From Prevotella sp. CAG:732 (GTDB lineage Bacteria > Bacteroidota > Bacteroidia > Bacteroidales > Bacteroidaceae), in NCBI GenBank assembly GCA_000436035.1, contig FR893249.1, positions 995 to 32,108 on the forward strand: a stretch of DNA of 31,114 nucleotides, read 5' to 3'. This document shows positions 1-8,075 of this stretch, piece by piece. Positions within the stretch are counted from its first letter, which is position 1, and the number at the start of each line of letters is the position of its first letter. Under the pieces are notes generated by a model. That model was not told where the DNA came from. It was given only the letters and a program-made list of their open reading frames with translations, and did no database searches. Both the position numbers and the translations under genes were made by a program.

Positions 1-2128
1 CAGCAGGAATAACGTTTGCAGTCTCTGAACCAGAAATTTTCTTCAAAGAGTACTCTACGCTATTGGTTCCTTCGTTCATATCATTAACAATGAATATATC
101 AACATCCTTAGAAACCTTCCAAGCCTTGTGATCGCTCCATGTTCTGAAGAACTTATATCCACCTCTCAAGAGAATCTCGCGTTGGCCTTCATTCTTATAC
201 TGAACATCTTCGAAATCGCGCAGCACCAAATCATGATTTGCAGTAATGGTATAATAGTAGTCAGTAACATCTTTACCATCAACATTACGGGTATAGAAGT
301 AAAGACGCACGGTCCATCTACCAGCAGGGCGGTTCCAGATGATATGATATTTACCATCGCTGAATTCACCTTCTTTAGTATAATTAACCTTATTAGGATC
401 ACTTGCATCAGCAGAATGTCCAGGTGCAGCTGGATTGGTAAGAGGAGTCTTAGCCATCTTGTCAGGTTCAGTCCCATCAGTATCCTCAAACCAGTTGATT
501 TTAGGATCATGGTTACCTACAAATCTGAAATGCTTTTCGCCATCACCAACTTTTGTTACTACAGTAGTCGTATAGCACTGCTCAACATCATCGTAAATCA
601 TATCTGCTGCCTTTGAGGTGAAATCCCATGTGCCATCTTCATTCAATGTACCAGGAATAGCATCACCTACCATAGATACAGATTTAATTTTTTTAGATCC
701 TTCTGCCTGTTTTATCTGACCACGAATACCAAGGTGAGCATCAGTATTTGCAAATCCGCCATGTCCCTGAGAAGGATTATATTCAACGACGATATTACCT
801 AAATCACCACCAGGCATTGGCTTTTCATTAGGAGAGAATTCATTGGTTTTTTCACTTGGATTATAGGCAGAGCCACCATTACCTTGCAAAAACAGTTTGT
901 TTGTTGTTGGAAGATAGTCTTTACTATTCTTTTTAGTTTCATAATCTTTTTCTGTCTTTGAAACATAATCTTGAGAATTCACATAATTTGAAATAACATA
1001 ATAATTGTGATCTGCAGAAAAGTTTACAGAAGCATAGAACTTATTACTAAATTTATTAGAGTGTTGGCTTTTGTCGAAAGCATCATAAACAGGCATGGCT
1101 GTTGCATTTGGCGCATCACTGATAAAGTAAGCTACACGCTTGTCACTATCATGCTCAATCATCCACTTCTTAACAGTATGAGTCTTAGCATCGACAGCGA
1201 TATACAGATTATACATACCATCAGAATATTCATCGGACGATTCATTTCGAGACTTAAAATTCCAATAATTGGAATTCTCTTGAGTAATAGGAGTACATGT
1301 ATTAGCCTTAGCTTCTAACCACTCTGTAGACATATCCGTATTTGGGCAAGTTCTACTGATAGAATAAGTTCCTGGACCAAAGATATTTTTTATATTTCCG
1401 AACTCATCGACATACATTACCTGAGCACGAGCAGTAAGAGAAGCAGGAATCTCTACCTTATATTTTTCATATACTACATTGTCGATTCCGCTTTTAATGG
1501 TAACATCATTCTGCTGCTGGAACTTAAATACAGCATCATCATAGGTAACTTTATCTCTGTCATCTTTAACTCCTTCAACTCCTTTAACTCCGCTAAAGGT
1601 AAAGAAGCTACCAGCGAGATAGAATCCCTGAGAGTAAACACGACCTTTGAGACGATTGGTATTCTCAGTATCCCACTCAACGGTTGGGTTGCCGCTACCA
1701 GTACCACTACTGCTTCCTTCCTTAACGCACTTAATCTGATTAGTTTCATTATCCCAAGTAATGGTATAAGTTGATCCTTGGGCATTTTCAATCTTGAAAG
1801 ATTTTTCATGTGTCTTACTTTCGTATGCCTGCTGATAAGAACTTGTTAAAACCAAGTCATCATTACTACTATTAGGTCCCCACTGCATGTCGCTTTTATT
1901 TTTAACTATACGAAACCAGACATTTTCAGCGGTTACATCCTTCAGCACACAGGTATAAATCTTACCATCAGTAGTGGTAAAATTAAAGTTAGTGTTATCA
2001 CCCCAATCATCAGTTTTATAATGGCTTTTAACGGTAATTTCGTCAAAAGTTACAGTTTCTGCCATCATTTTCAGTGGTATGCTCATCAAGAAGCACATCA
2101 CCATCATCATTAGTGTAAATCTTTTCAT
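1..2128 (-). CDS. Large secreted surface protein, C-terminus outside the window (partial)
   Basis: The minus-strand frame is open from the ATG at 2128 to the window edge, about 709 codons with no stop. I translated several separate stretches by hand and all hold the frame. The N-terminus has a basic start (MKRF) and a Met-rich hydrophobic run ending near MMAE, consistent with a signal peptide. The rest is rich in Asn, Asp, Thr, Tyr and Trp, typical of extracellular beta-sandwich proteins of Bacteroidota. A Gly/Ser linker lies near residues 134-143. Around residues 480-500 the pattern SVSMVGDAIPG, then W and F, recalls carbohydrate-binding SusE/SusF modules, and the visible end (TANVIPA) resembles repeats common in Prevotella surface proteins. 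Those two resemblances are inference. The missing C-terminus would show whether it carries a T9SS domain. No specific function is assigned. Confidence 0.8.
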   Translation of the reverse strand, partial: MKRFTLMMMVMCFLMSIPLKMMAETVTFDEITVKSHYKTDDWGDNTNFNFTTTDGKIYTCVLKDVTAENVWFRIVKNKSDMQWGPNSSNDDLVLTSSYQQAYESKTHEKSFKIENAQGSTYTITWDNETNQIKCVKEGSSSGTGSGNPTVEWDTENTNRLKGRVYSQGFYLAGSFFTFSGVKGVEGVKDDRDKVTYDDAVFKFQQQNDVTIKSGIDNVVYEKYKVEIPASLTARAQVMYVDEFGNIKNIFGPGTYSISRTCPNTDMSTEWLEAKANTCTPITQENSNYWNFKSRNESSDEYSDGMYNLYIAVDAKTHTVKKWMIEHDSDKRVAYFISDAPNATAMPVYDAFDKSQHSNKFSNKFYASVNFSADHNYYVISNYVNSQDYVSKTEKDYETKKNSKDYLPTTNKLFLQGNGGSAYNPSEKTNEFSPNEKPMPGGDLGNIVVEYNPSQGHGGFANTDAHLGIRGQIKQAEGSKKIKSVSMVGDAIPGTLNEDGTWDFTSKAADMIYDDVEQCYTTTVVTKVGDGEKHFRFVGNHDPKINWFEDTDGTEPDKMAKTPLTNPAAPGHSADASDPNKVNYTKEGEFSDGKYHIIWNRPAGRWTVRLYFYTRNVDGKDVTDYYYTITANHDLVLRDFEDVQYKNEGQREILLRGGYKFFRTWSDHKAWKVSKDVDIFIVNDMNEGTNSVEYSLKKISGSETANVIPA

Positions 2129-2190
2129 CTTTTATTATTTTTTATTTTTTACTTAAGTTAGTTATATATATTGTTCTAAGCTTCTTTGAG

Positions 2191-2226
2191 CAGCTAGGTG
2201 ACCTTGTACTTTTCAGCTAGGTAACC
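2191..2226. repeat. Direct repeat in the leader of the surface-protein gene
   Basis: CAGCTAGGTGACC (2191-2203) recurs as CAGCTAGGTAACC (2214-2226), 12 of 13 identical with a 23 bp period. It lies inside the putative 5' leader of the gene starting at 2128. It could be a regulator or RNA-binding site or chance duplication. Apart from this, the weak promoter, a short inverted repeat (2280-2285/2289-2294) and the terminator at 2477-2508, the gap 2129-2539 holds nothing I can name. Confidence 0.4.
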
Positions 2227-2341
2227 ATCACTTCTTTTAGGAACTTATACGTTGTTTTTTCTAACGTTTTAAGATAAACATTGCTTGTAGCAATATCCAC
2301 ATATTTAGTAAAAAGCTATTAGTACACTATCTTTACCGCCG

Positions 2342-2371
2342 CAAAATAAATATTTTTTTTCGAAATGCAAG
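2342..2371 (-). promoter_or_regulatory. Weak Bacteroidota-type promoter for the partial surface protein
   Basis: On the minus strand TTATTTTG (2349-2342) matches 7 of 8 positions of the TAnnTTTG -7 element, with CTTG 18 bases upstream (2371-2368). It would start transcription near 2335 and give a leader of roughly 200 nt. The match is imperfect on both boxes. Confidence 0.35.
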
Positions 2372-2476
2372 CATTTTTTCTACACCTTTCTACACTCATC
2401 GCTATGCAAACGATTTCACTAGCAGTAGTATTGAACTGTTGCTGTAACAGATAGAACCGAAGAGTCTAAGAAACGC

Positions 2477-2508
2477 AAAATCGGGGCTTGGTCTGACAAG
2501 CCCCGATT
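2477..2508 (-). terminator. Intrinsic terminator of the DUF1846/YfcE/FAD operon
   Basis: A perfect 11 bp inverted repeat (2479-2489 with 2498-2508) with an 8 nt loop and a GC-rich core lies about 30 bp past the stop of the FAD-dependent dehydrogenase. Read on the minus strand it is followed by TTTT. Confidence 0.85.
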
Positions 2509-2539
2509 ACTGCGTAAGACAGATACTACCAAAAACGGT

Positions 2540-4234
2540 TTACAGCTGTTCCATATACTTCGCACACATTTCGGCGCAGCGCTCTCCATCCACGCCAGCA
2601 GAAACGATGCCACCAGCATAGCCGGCTCCCTCACCGCAAGGGAAGAGCCCCTGGATGCGGACATGCTGCAAGGTTTCACGGTCGCGAACAATGCGGACCG
2701 GGGAGGAGGTGCGAGTCTCCGTGGCTATCAATATAGCCTCGTTGGTCAGGAAGCCATGCGCATTCTTGCCGAAAGTCTTGAATCCTTCCTGCAGGCGCTT
2801 GCTCACAAATGACGGCATCCAGAAATGCAACGGACTGGAGATCAGTCCCGGCGCATAACTGCTCTTAGGCAGGTCGTAACTCAAACGGTTGTTCACAAAG
2901 TCAGCCATACGCTGAGAGGGTGCCGTCTGCTTCATATTGCCTTGCTGCCAACACTGTTTCTCCAAAATCTCTTGGAAATACATCATATATAGTGAAGAGT
3001 GAGGAGTGAAGAGTGAAGAATCTTCTAGACCTTCTCGCTTGGCAAAGTCTTCACGTGCATGCCCGTTAGCTAAAGCATCATTCACAAACTGCTCGACATC
3101 CTCAGGATGCGTCTCCACCACCATACCAGAATTGCTCCAAGCTGTACCACGGTTGCTAGGACTCATACCATTGACCACCAATTGTTCTGAACCCGTAGCT
3201 GCAGGAATGACAAATCCACCCGGACACATACAGAAACTATACACGCCCCTGCCATCTACCTGGGTAACAAAGCTATACTCGGCGGCAGGCAGATACTTGC
3301 CACGTCCATTCTTGTTGTGATATTGTATCTGGTCTATCAACTGGGAAGGATGCTCCAAGCGAACACCCACCGCAATGCCTTTCGCCTCGATGTCAATCTT
3401 GGCAGAAGCTAAATAGCGATACACGTCACGGGCACTATGCCCCGTAGCGAGGATGACAGGTCCGCGATAAGTTTCCTCGGCACCTGTCGCCAAGTTGACA
3501 GCTTCCACTCCAACCACTCTGTCAGAAGCCGACGCATCAATAGTAGTCGAAAGTTTGCCTTCGCTCTCCAATATCAAGCGAGTCATCTTGGTCTGGAAAT
3601 GCACCTCACCACCACACTTGATGATAGTATTTCGCATATTCTCGATGACACGTGGCAACTTGTCGGTACCGATATGCGGATGGGCATCAGCAAGGATATT
3701 CGTATTGGCTCCATGCTGACAGAATACATTCAATATTTTATCGACACTACCACGTTTCTTGCTTCGAGTATAGAGTTTGCCATCGCTATAGGCTCCAGCA
3801 CCGCCCTCACCAAAACAGTAGTTGCTCTCACCATCCACCTTTTGTGTCTTGGTGATGTTGCTGAGGTCTTTCTTGCGCTCACGCACATCCTTGCCTCGCT
3901 CCAGCACGATAGGGCGATACCCCAACTCTATCAGTCGCAAGGAGGCAAAGAGACCGCCGGGTCCCTCTCCCACCACAATGACACGTGGGCGACTGCTCAC
4001 ATCGGGATATTCGGTGTGAACATACTGGTCGTCTTGAGGAAACTCATTGATGTAAGCACGCACCTTCAGATTGACGAAGATGGTACGCTGGCGTGCATCG
4101 ACGCTTCGCTTCAACACACGCACTTGGTTCAGAGTTCTGACATCCAAGCCTTTCTCCTTGGAGAGATAACGCTTGATGCCTTCCTCACTAGCTGCCTGTT
4201 CGGGCAGAATCCTGATTTGGTATTCTTGAATCAT
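2540..4234 (-). CDS. FAD-dependent dehydrogenase (COG2509-type NAD(P)/FAD oxidoreductase)
   Basis: A 564-residue flavoprotein of the poorly characterised FAD-dependent dehydrogenase group. A short N-terminal domain (about 1-80) precedes the dinucleotide-binding fold: VVGEGPGGLFAS at about 87-98 carries the GxGxxG signature and ILVLERG-like sequence closes the second strand (PIVLERG, 108-114). GEGGAGAYSDGKL and VILATGHSARD are family-typical, and the C-terminal GEGAGYAGGIVSAGVDG is the usual second FAD contact. Substrate and electron acceptor are unknown. It is the last gene of a tight operon, starting 12 bp after the YfcE-like gene, with a terminator downstream. The long N-terminal extension is normal for the family. 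Confidence 0.88.
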   Translation of the reverse strand: MIQEYQIRILPEQAASEEGIKRYLSKEKGLDVRTLNQVRVLKRSVDARQRTIFVNLKVRAYINEFPQDDQYVHTEYPDVSSRPRVIVVGEGPGGLFASLRLIELGYRPIVLERGKDVRERKKDLSNITKTQKVDGESNYCFGEGGAGAYSDGKLYTRSKKRGSVDKILNVFCQHGANTNILADAHPHIGTDKLPRVIENMRNTIIKCGGEVHFQTKMTRLILESEGKLSTTIDASASDRVVGVEAVNLATGAEETYRGPVILATGHSARDVYRYLASAKIDIEAKGIAVGVRLEHPSQLIDQIQYHNKNGRGKYLPAAEYSFVTQVDGRGVYSFCMCPGGFVIPAATGSEQLVVNGMSPSNRGTAWSNSGMVVETHPEDVEQFVNDALANGHAREDFAKREGLEDSSLFTPHSSLYMMYFQEILEKQCWQQGNMKQTAPSQRMADFVNNRLSYDLPKSSYAPGLISSPLHFWMPSFVSKRLQEGFKTFGKNAHGFLTNEAILIATETRTSSPVRIVRDRETLQHVRIQGLFPCGEGAGYAGGIVSAGVDGERCAEMCAKYMEQL

Positions 4235-4246
4235 ATTCTTTGCATA

Positions 4247-4822
4247 TTAAATCTCTATCTCTCCCAACACCTCATGAGTATCAAGGTGAAACATCGTCAC
4301 CTTGCCATCTTCTAGCGTGGCTAGAGTTGGCGGATTGCCCCCCTTAGGGAAGGTGATACTACCGGTATTGACCACGAGGCGCTGGATAGGTGCCTTACCT
4401 TCCTGCAATGATGGCACTTCGATATGAGAAAGCTCCCAAAGGTGAGAATGTCCATAGATGATGGCATCGTAGGGTCCCTTTGGCATGTTCTCCTTATTAT
4501 ATATATGTCCATGAGTGAGGAGGTAGCGCTTGCCGCCATCCACCAACAGGGCGTAAGTCTCCATGATTGGGAAATCGAGCAACATCTGATCGACCTCCGC
4601 ATCACAGTTGCCACGCACGGCGATAATCTTGTCTGCCAATCGGTTGAGACGCTCCACGATACCTTTCGGGGCGATGCCCTCCGGGATGCGATTGCGAGGA
4701 CCATAGTTGATGATGTCACCCATGATGCACATCATATCGCAATGGCTCTGCTCGAAGAAGTCGAGCGCTTTCTCCAAGGCTGGCAAACAGCCATGTATAT
4801 CTGAAAACAAGAGATATTTCAT
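4247..4822 (-). CDS. yfcE: YfcE-like metallophosphoesterase
   Basis: A 191-residue calcineurin-like phosphoesterase closely resembling E. coli YfcE, a Mn-dependent phosphodiesterase with unknown physiological substrate. All metal-binding motifs are visible: FSDIHG (D-x-H), MGDIINYGPRN (GD), VRGNCDAEVDQ (GNCD), LTHGH and YGHSHL. The string RNRIPEGIAP matches YfcE almost word for word. I start it at the ATG at 4822 because MKYLLFSDIHG aligns with the YfcE N-terminus. The frame extends upstream to a GTG at 4858, but the extra 12 residues have no family counterpart. It sits 12 bp before the FAD-dependent dehydrogenase and 43 bp after the DUF1846 gene, so the three are probably cotranscribed. Confidence 0.9.
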   Translation of the reverse strand: MKYLLFSDIHGCLPALEKALDFFEQSHCDMMCIMGDIINYGPRNRIPEGIAPKGIVERLNRLADKIIAVRGNCDAEVDQMLLDFPIMETYALLVDGGKRYLLTHGHIYNKENMPKGPYDAIIYGHSHLWELSHIEVPSLQEGKAPIQRLVVNTGSITFPKGGNPPTLATLEDGKVTMFHLDTHEVLGEIEI

Positions 4823-4865
4823 ATAGGGAATCTTATAACAGAGGGAGACAAAGCTCACTCATGAT

Positions 4866-6329
4866 TTACTTTTTCAATACGGGTTCGCAGGTCATATCGA
4901 CACCCAACTTCTTGAAGATCTTCTGATCTACCTCACCCAGCATCACGGTGCAATGTGCCTGACAGCCACGAAGTTTAGGTAATTGCTCCAAAGCCTTCTT
5001 GCAGTTCTCGTCATTCTCAGAGAGCACGGAGAGAGCCACAAGCACCTCATCGGTATGAAGACGTGGGTTATGACCACCAAGATAACTGATCTTGGTATGC
5101 TGGATAGGTTTGATCATCGACTGAGGAATCAACTTGAGTTCGTGGTCGATGCCGCCCAAATGCTTCATCACGTTGAGCAACAAAGCAGCACTACAACCGA
5201 GCAGTTCACTGCTATGTCCACAGACGATGGTACCATTCTCCAGTTCGATAGCTGCTGAGGTATGCTCCGTCTCCTTCTTGTGGTTCTTGGCAGCCACAGT
5301 CACCTTGCGATAGTCGGTATTGATCTTTGCCTGGTTGAAAAGCATCTGAATCTTGGTAATCTCAGCCTCGTTGCAAGCGCCCATCGCCAACTTATTGGTA
5401 GCGGCATAGTAGCGACGAACAATCTCGTTCTTGCTAGCCTCGCAACAAACCTCGTCGTCAGAGATACAGAAGCCCACCATGTTGACACCCATATCTGTAG
5501 GCGATTTGTAAGGATTGCTGCCATAGATGCCCTCAAACAAGGCGTTGAGCACAGGATAGATTTCCACGTCACGATTATAGTTGATGGCGATCTTATTGTA
5601 TGCCTCCAAGTGGAATGGGTCAATCATGTTGACATCGTTGAGGTCGGCGGTAGCTGCCTCATAAGCGATGTTGACAGGATGCTTCAGAGGAAGATTCCAC
5701 ACCGGGAAAGTCTCAAACTTAGCATATCCAGCACGAACGCCACGCTTGTTCTCATTGTAGAGTTGGCTCAAGCAGACAGCCATTTTGCCACTACCAGGAC
5801 CAGGAGCTGTCACGATAACCAGAGGGCGCTCAGTTTCTACATAATCATTCTTTCCGAAACCGTCATCAGAAGCAATCAGGTTGACATCATGAGGATAGCC
5901 CTCGATGAGATAATGACAGTAGGTTTTGATACCATCACGCTCCAAGCGCTGCTTGAAGGCAGTGGCAGCAGGCTGACCATTATAATGGGTGATGACAACG
6001 GAGCCTACCATGAAACCACGGTTTTGGAACTCGCCACGCAGACGCAACACATCCTCATCATAAGTGATACCCAAGTCGGCACGCTTCTTATTCTTCTCAA
6101 TGTCGGCTGCACTGATCACGATAACAATCTCAATGCTATCGCTGATTTTCTGAAACATACGGAGCTTACTATCTGGCTGGAAACCAGGCAATACGCGACT
6201 TGCATGATGGTCATCGAAAAGCTTTCCTCCTAATTCCAGATAGAGCTTTCCGTCAAACTGTGAGATTCTATCCTTGATATGCTCGGATTGAATCTTCAGA
6301 TACTTCTCGTTATCGAATCCTATCTTCAT
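4866..6329 (-). CDS. DUF1846 domain-containing protein
   Basis: A 487-residue protein matching the DUF1846 family in length and throughout its sequence. The recognisable N-terminus is MKIGFDNEKYLKIQSEHI. APGPGSGKMAVCLSQLY at about 175-191 looks like a nucleotide-binding P-loop-type turn, followed by KFETFPVWNLPLKHPVN and YEAATADLNDVNMIDPFH, both family hallmarks. A predicted nucleotide-dependent fold is known for the family; its biochemical role is not. It is the first gene of the operon and has a near-perfect promoter upstream (6380-6410). Everything after the start is in frame and intact. Confidence 0.9.
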   Translation of the reverse strand: MKIGFDNEKYLKIQSEHIKDRISQFDGKLYLELGGKLFDDHHASRVLPGFQPDSKLRMFQKISDSIEIVIVISAADIEKNKKRADLGITYDEDVLRLRGEFQNRGFMVGSVVITHYNGQPAATAFKQRLERDGIKTYCHYLIEGYPHDVNLIASDDGFGKNDYVETERPLVIVTAPGPGSGKMAVCLSQLYNENKRGVRAGYAKFETFPVWNLPLKHPVNIAYEAATADLNDVNMIDPFHLEAYNKIAINYNRDVEIYPVLNALFEGIYGSNPYKSPTDMGVNMVGFCISDDEVCCEASKNEIVRRYYAATNKLAMGACNEAEITKIQMLFNQAKINTDYRKVTVAAKNHKKETEHTSAAIELENGTIVCGHSSELLGCSAALLLNVMKHLGGIDHELKLIPQSMIKPIQHTKISYLGGHNPRLHTDEVLVALSVLSENDENCKKALEQLPKLRGCQAHCTVMLGEVDQKIFKKLGVDMTCEPVLKK

Positions 6330-6379
6330 ATTCTTTTTACTGATATAACTAATTCTCTATTGATTGAACAAATCGAGTG

Positions 6380-6410
6380 CAAAAGTACAAAAAACTATCG
6401 AAATATCAAA
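6380..6410 (-). promoter_or_regulatory. Promoter of the DUF1846 operon
   Basis: On the minus strand TTTG (6410-6407), a 19 nt spacer and TACTTTTG (6387-6380) match the Bacteroidota primary-sigma consensus exactly. Expected start of transcription is near 6373, giving a leader of about 45 nt. It is divergent from the metY promoter about 40 bp away. Confidence 0.8.
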
Positions 6411-6419
6411 AAAAAATTG

Positions 6420-6427
6420 TACCTTTG
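6420..6427 (+). promoter_or_regulatory. -7 element of the metY promoter
   Basis: TACCTTTG matches TAnnTTTG; no good TTTG is found at the -33 position. Predicted transcription start near 6434 and a leader of about 60 nt, too short for a known large sulfur-metabolism riboswitch. Confidence 0.7.
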
Positions 6428-6493
6428 CACACAAAAAAGAAAAAAAAAACAAGAATGATGAACGGAATTTACACAATTAAAATATAACCGACA

Positions 6494-7777
6494 ATGGAAA
6501 AGAAATTACGTACAGCTTCCATCTGTGTACAGGGAGGCTATCAGCCAAAGAATGGTGAGCCTATTGAAGTGCCTATCATTCAGAGTACAACATTTAAGTA
6601 TGACAATTCCGAAGAGATGGCTATGCTCTTCGATCTTAAGAAAGAAGGATATTTCTATACCCGTCTTCAGAACCCTACCAATGATGCTGTAGCGCAGAAA
6701 ATAGCACAGCTTGAAGGTGGCGTGGGTGCTGTGCTGACAAGTAGCGGTCAGGCTGCCAACTTCTATGCCGTTTTCAATATCTGCGAAGCTGGCGACCATA
6801 TCGTGACTTCCAATGAGATTTATGGTGGCACCTTCAATCTCTTCGGTGTAACACTCAAGAAACTCGGCATAGAATGTACATTCGTCAATCCTAACGATAG
6901 CGAGGAAGAAATCCAGAAAGCATTCCGTCCTAACACCAAGGTTGTCTTTGGCGAAACCATCAGCAACCCTGGATGTGCCGTTCTTGATATCGAGAAGTTT
7001 GCCCGCATCGCCCACAAAAATGGTGTTCCACTGATTGTTGACAATACTTTTGCCACACCTATCAATTGCCGTCCTTTTGAATGGGGAGCTGACATCGTAA
7101 CTCATTCTACCACCAAGTATATGGATGGAACAGCATCTCAAGTGGGTGGTGTAGTAGTAGATAGTGGTAACTTCGACTGGATGGCGAATGCTGAAAAGTT
7201 CCCTGGCCTTTGCACACCAGATGACAGCTATCATGGTTTGACATACGTGAAAGCATTTGGCAAGATGGGTTATACCACTAAACTTGTAGCCCAACTGATG
7301 CGCGATCTTGGTAGTATCCCAGCCCCAATGAACTCATTCATCCTCAACTTAGGTTTGCAGAGTCTGCATCTGCGTATGCGCCAGCACTGTGAGAATGCTC
7401 AAAAGGTGGCAGAATTCCTGCACAACGACCCTCGCGTAGCTTGGGTTCATTACAGTGGACTGAAAGACGATGCCTATTACGAACTTGCTCAGAAATACAT
7501 GCCAAATGGTACCTGCGGTGTCATCGCCTTTGGTTTGAAGGGTGACCGTGAAACAGCAATCAAGTTCATGGATTCGCTCGATATGATCAACATCGTGACT
7601 CACGTAGCTGATGCCCGCACCTGCGTACTCCATCCAGCCAGTCATACCCACCGCCAATTGACAGATGAGCAGTTGAAAGAAGCTGGCGTAGCTCCAGACT
7701 TGATCCGTCTCTCAGTAGGTATTGAAGATGTGGAGGATATTCTGGATGATATCAAGCAGGCTTTAGACAAGATATAA
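6494..7777 (+). CDS. metY: O-acetylhomoserine sulfhydrylase (Cys/Met-metabolism PLP enzyme)
   Basis: A 427-residue PLP enzyme of the Cys/Met metabolism family; length and sequence fit O-acetylhomoserine aminocarboxypropyltransferase, which makes homocysteine from O-acetylhomoserine and sulfide in the cytosol. The N-terminus TASICVQGGYQP, the PLP-phosphate contact SSGQAAN (about 83-89), the cofactor Asp in VDNTFATP (D183) and the PLP lysine in HSTTKYMDG (K208) are all visible. The C-terminal ESIGIEDVEDI-type motif appears as LSVGIEDVEDILDD. The ATG is the first in frame after the promoter at 6420. It is monocistronic: 298 bp of hairpin-rich non-coding DNA follow. Cystathionine gamma-synthase or methionine gamma-lyase are alternatives, but the overall length favours MetY. 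Confidence 0.92.
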   Translation: MEKKLRTASICVQGGYQPKNGEPIEVPIIQSTTFKYDNSEEMAMLFDLKKEGYFYTRLQNPTNDAVAQKIAQLEGGVGAVLTSSGQAANFYAVFNICEAGDHIVTSNEIYGGTFNLFGVTLKKLGIECTFVNPNDSEEEIQKAFRPNTKVVFGETISNPGCAVLDIEKFARIAHKNGVPLIVDNTFATPINCRPFEWGADIVTHSTTKYMDGTASQVGGVVVDSGNFDWMANAEKFPGLCTPDDSYHGLTYVKAFGKMGYTTKLVAQLMRDLGSIPAPMNSFILNLGLQSLHLRMRQHCENAQKVAEFLHNDPRVAWVHYSGLKDDAYYELAQKYMPNGTCGVIAFGLKGDRETAIKFMDSLDMINIVTHVADARTCVLHPASHTHRQLTDEQLKEAGVAPDLIRLSVGIEDVEDILDDIKQALDKI

Positions 7778-7812
7778 TATAAGCACACCCTATAATGTTG
7801 CTTAATTCATAA

Positions 7813-7879
7813 GACAGAAAAGCATTTCCTATGAAGTTTCGACGAAAAAGAAACTCTTGGTCTTTTTCAACGTTCTGTC
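7813..7879. repeat. Nested inverted repeats downstream of metY
   Basis: An outer 7 bp pair (7813-7819 with 7873-7879, GACAGAA/TTCTGTC) encloses an inner 8 bp pair (7844-7851 with 7861-7868, GAAAAAGA/TCTTTTTC) with a 9 nt loop. It could act as the metY 3' end, though it lacks a GC-rich terminator stem. Confidence 0.5.
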
Positions 7880-7900
7880 CTATCTATGATAGCCCTCGAC

Positions 7901-7944
7901 GGCTCATGTGAGATTGTCCGTGGATAGACAATCTCTCATGAGCC
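7901..7944. repeat. 18 bp inverted repeat (hairpin), one mismatch
   Basis: GGCTCATGTGAGATTGTC (7901-7918) pairs with 7927-7944, 17 of 18 positions complementary, across an 8 nt loop. It has no T-run on either side, so a simple terminator is unlikely. It is one of three consecutive hairpins between metY and the AAA/nuclease gene. Confidence 0.75.
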
Positions 7945-7976
7945 ACTTTTCTTTGCACAAAAGTACAAAGAAAAGT
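7945..7976. repeat. 11 bp perfect inverted repeat directly after the 18 bp one
   Basis: ACTTTTCTTTG (7945-7955) is perfectly complementary to 7966-7976 with a 10 nt loop. It starts on the base after the previous hairpin ends. AT-rich CTTTTCTTTG/CAAAGAAAAG palindromes recur in Bacteroidota intergenic DNA (from memory). Confidence 0.7.
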
Positions 7977-8015
7977 GAACATGGTAAAATGTTTAACATA
8001 TCTTTTGAAGAGTTT

Positions 8016-8047
8016 CTTGTTCTTTCGGAAAATTATCCTTATTTTTG
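8016..8047 (+). promoter_or_regulatory. Promoter of the first AAA/PD-(D/E)XK gene
   Basis: CTTG (8016-8019), a 20 nt spacer and TATTTTTG (8040-8047) fit the Bacteroidota consensus with one mismatch in the -33 box. The start codon lies 28 bp downstream. Confidence 0.65.
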
Positions 8048-8075
8048 CAGAACAATATAAAAAAGGTGTAAAAAT

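Noticed and set aside
4823..4858. GTG start at 4858 for the YfcE-like gene
   Set aside because: The extra 12 residues have no counterpart in YfcE; ATG 4822 gives the standard N-terminus.
5262..6233. Long plus-strand frame opposite the DUF1846 gene (323 codons)
   Set aside because: It is a mirror frame of a recognised family gene with normal codon pattern on the minus strand; the product resembles nothing.
6428..6493. S-box/SAM or other riboswitch in the metY leader
   Set aside because: The leader is about 60 nt, A-rich and without recognisable stems.
7901..7944. Invertible promoter or recombinase site
   Set aside because: The arms are only 8 bp apart and enclose no promoter; no invertase gene is in the window.
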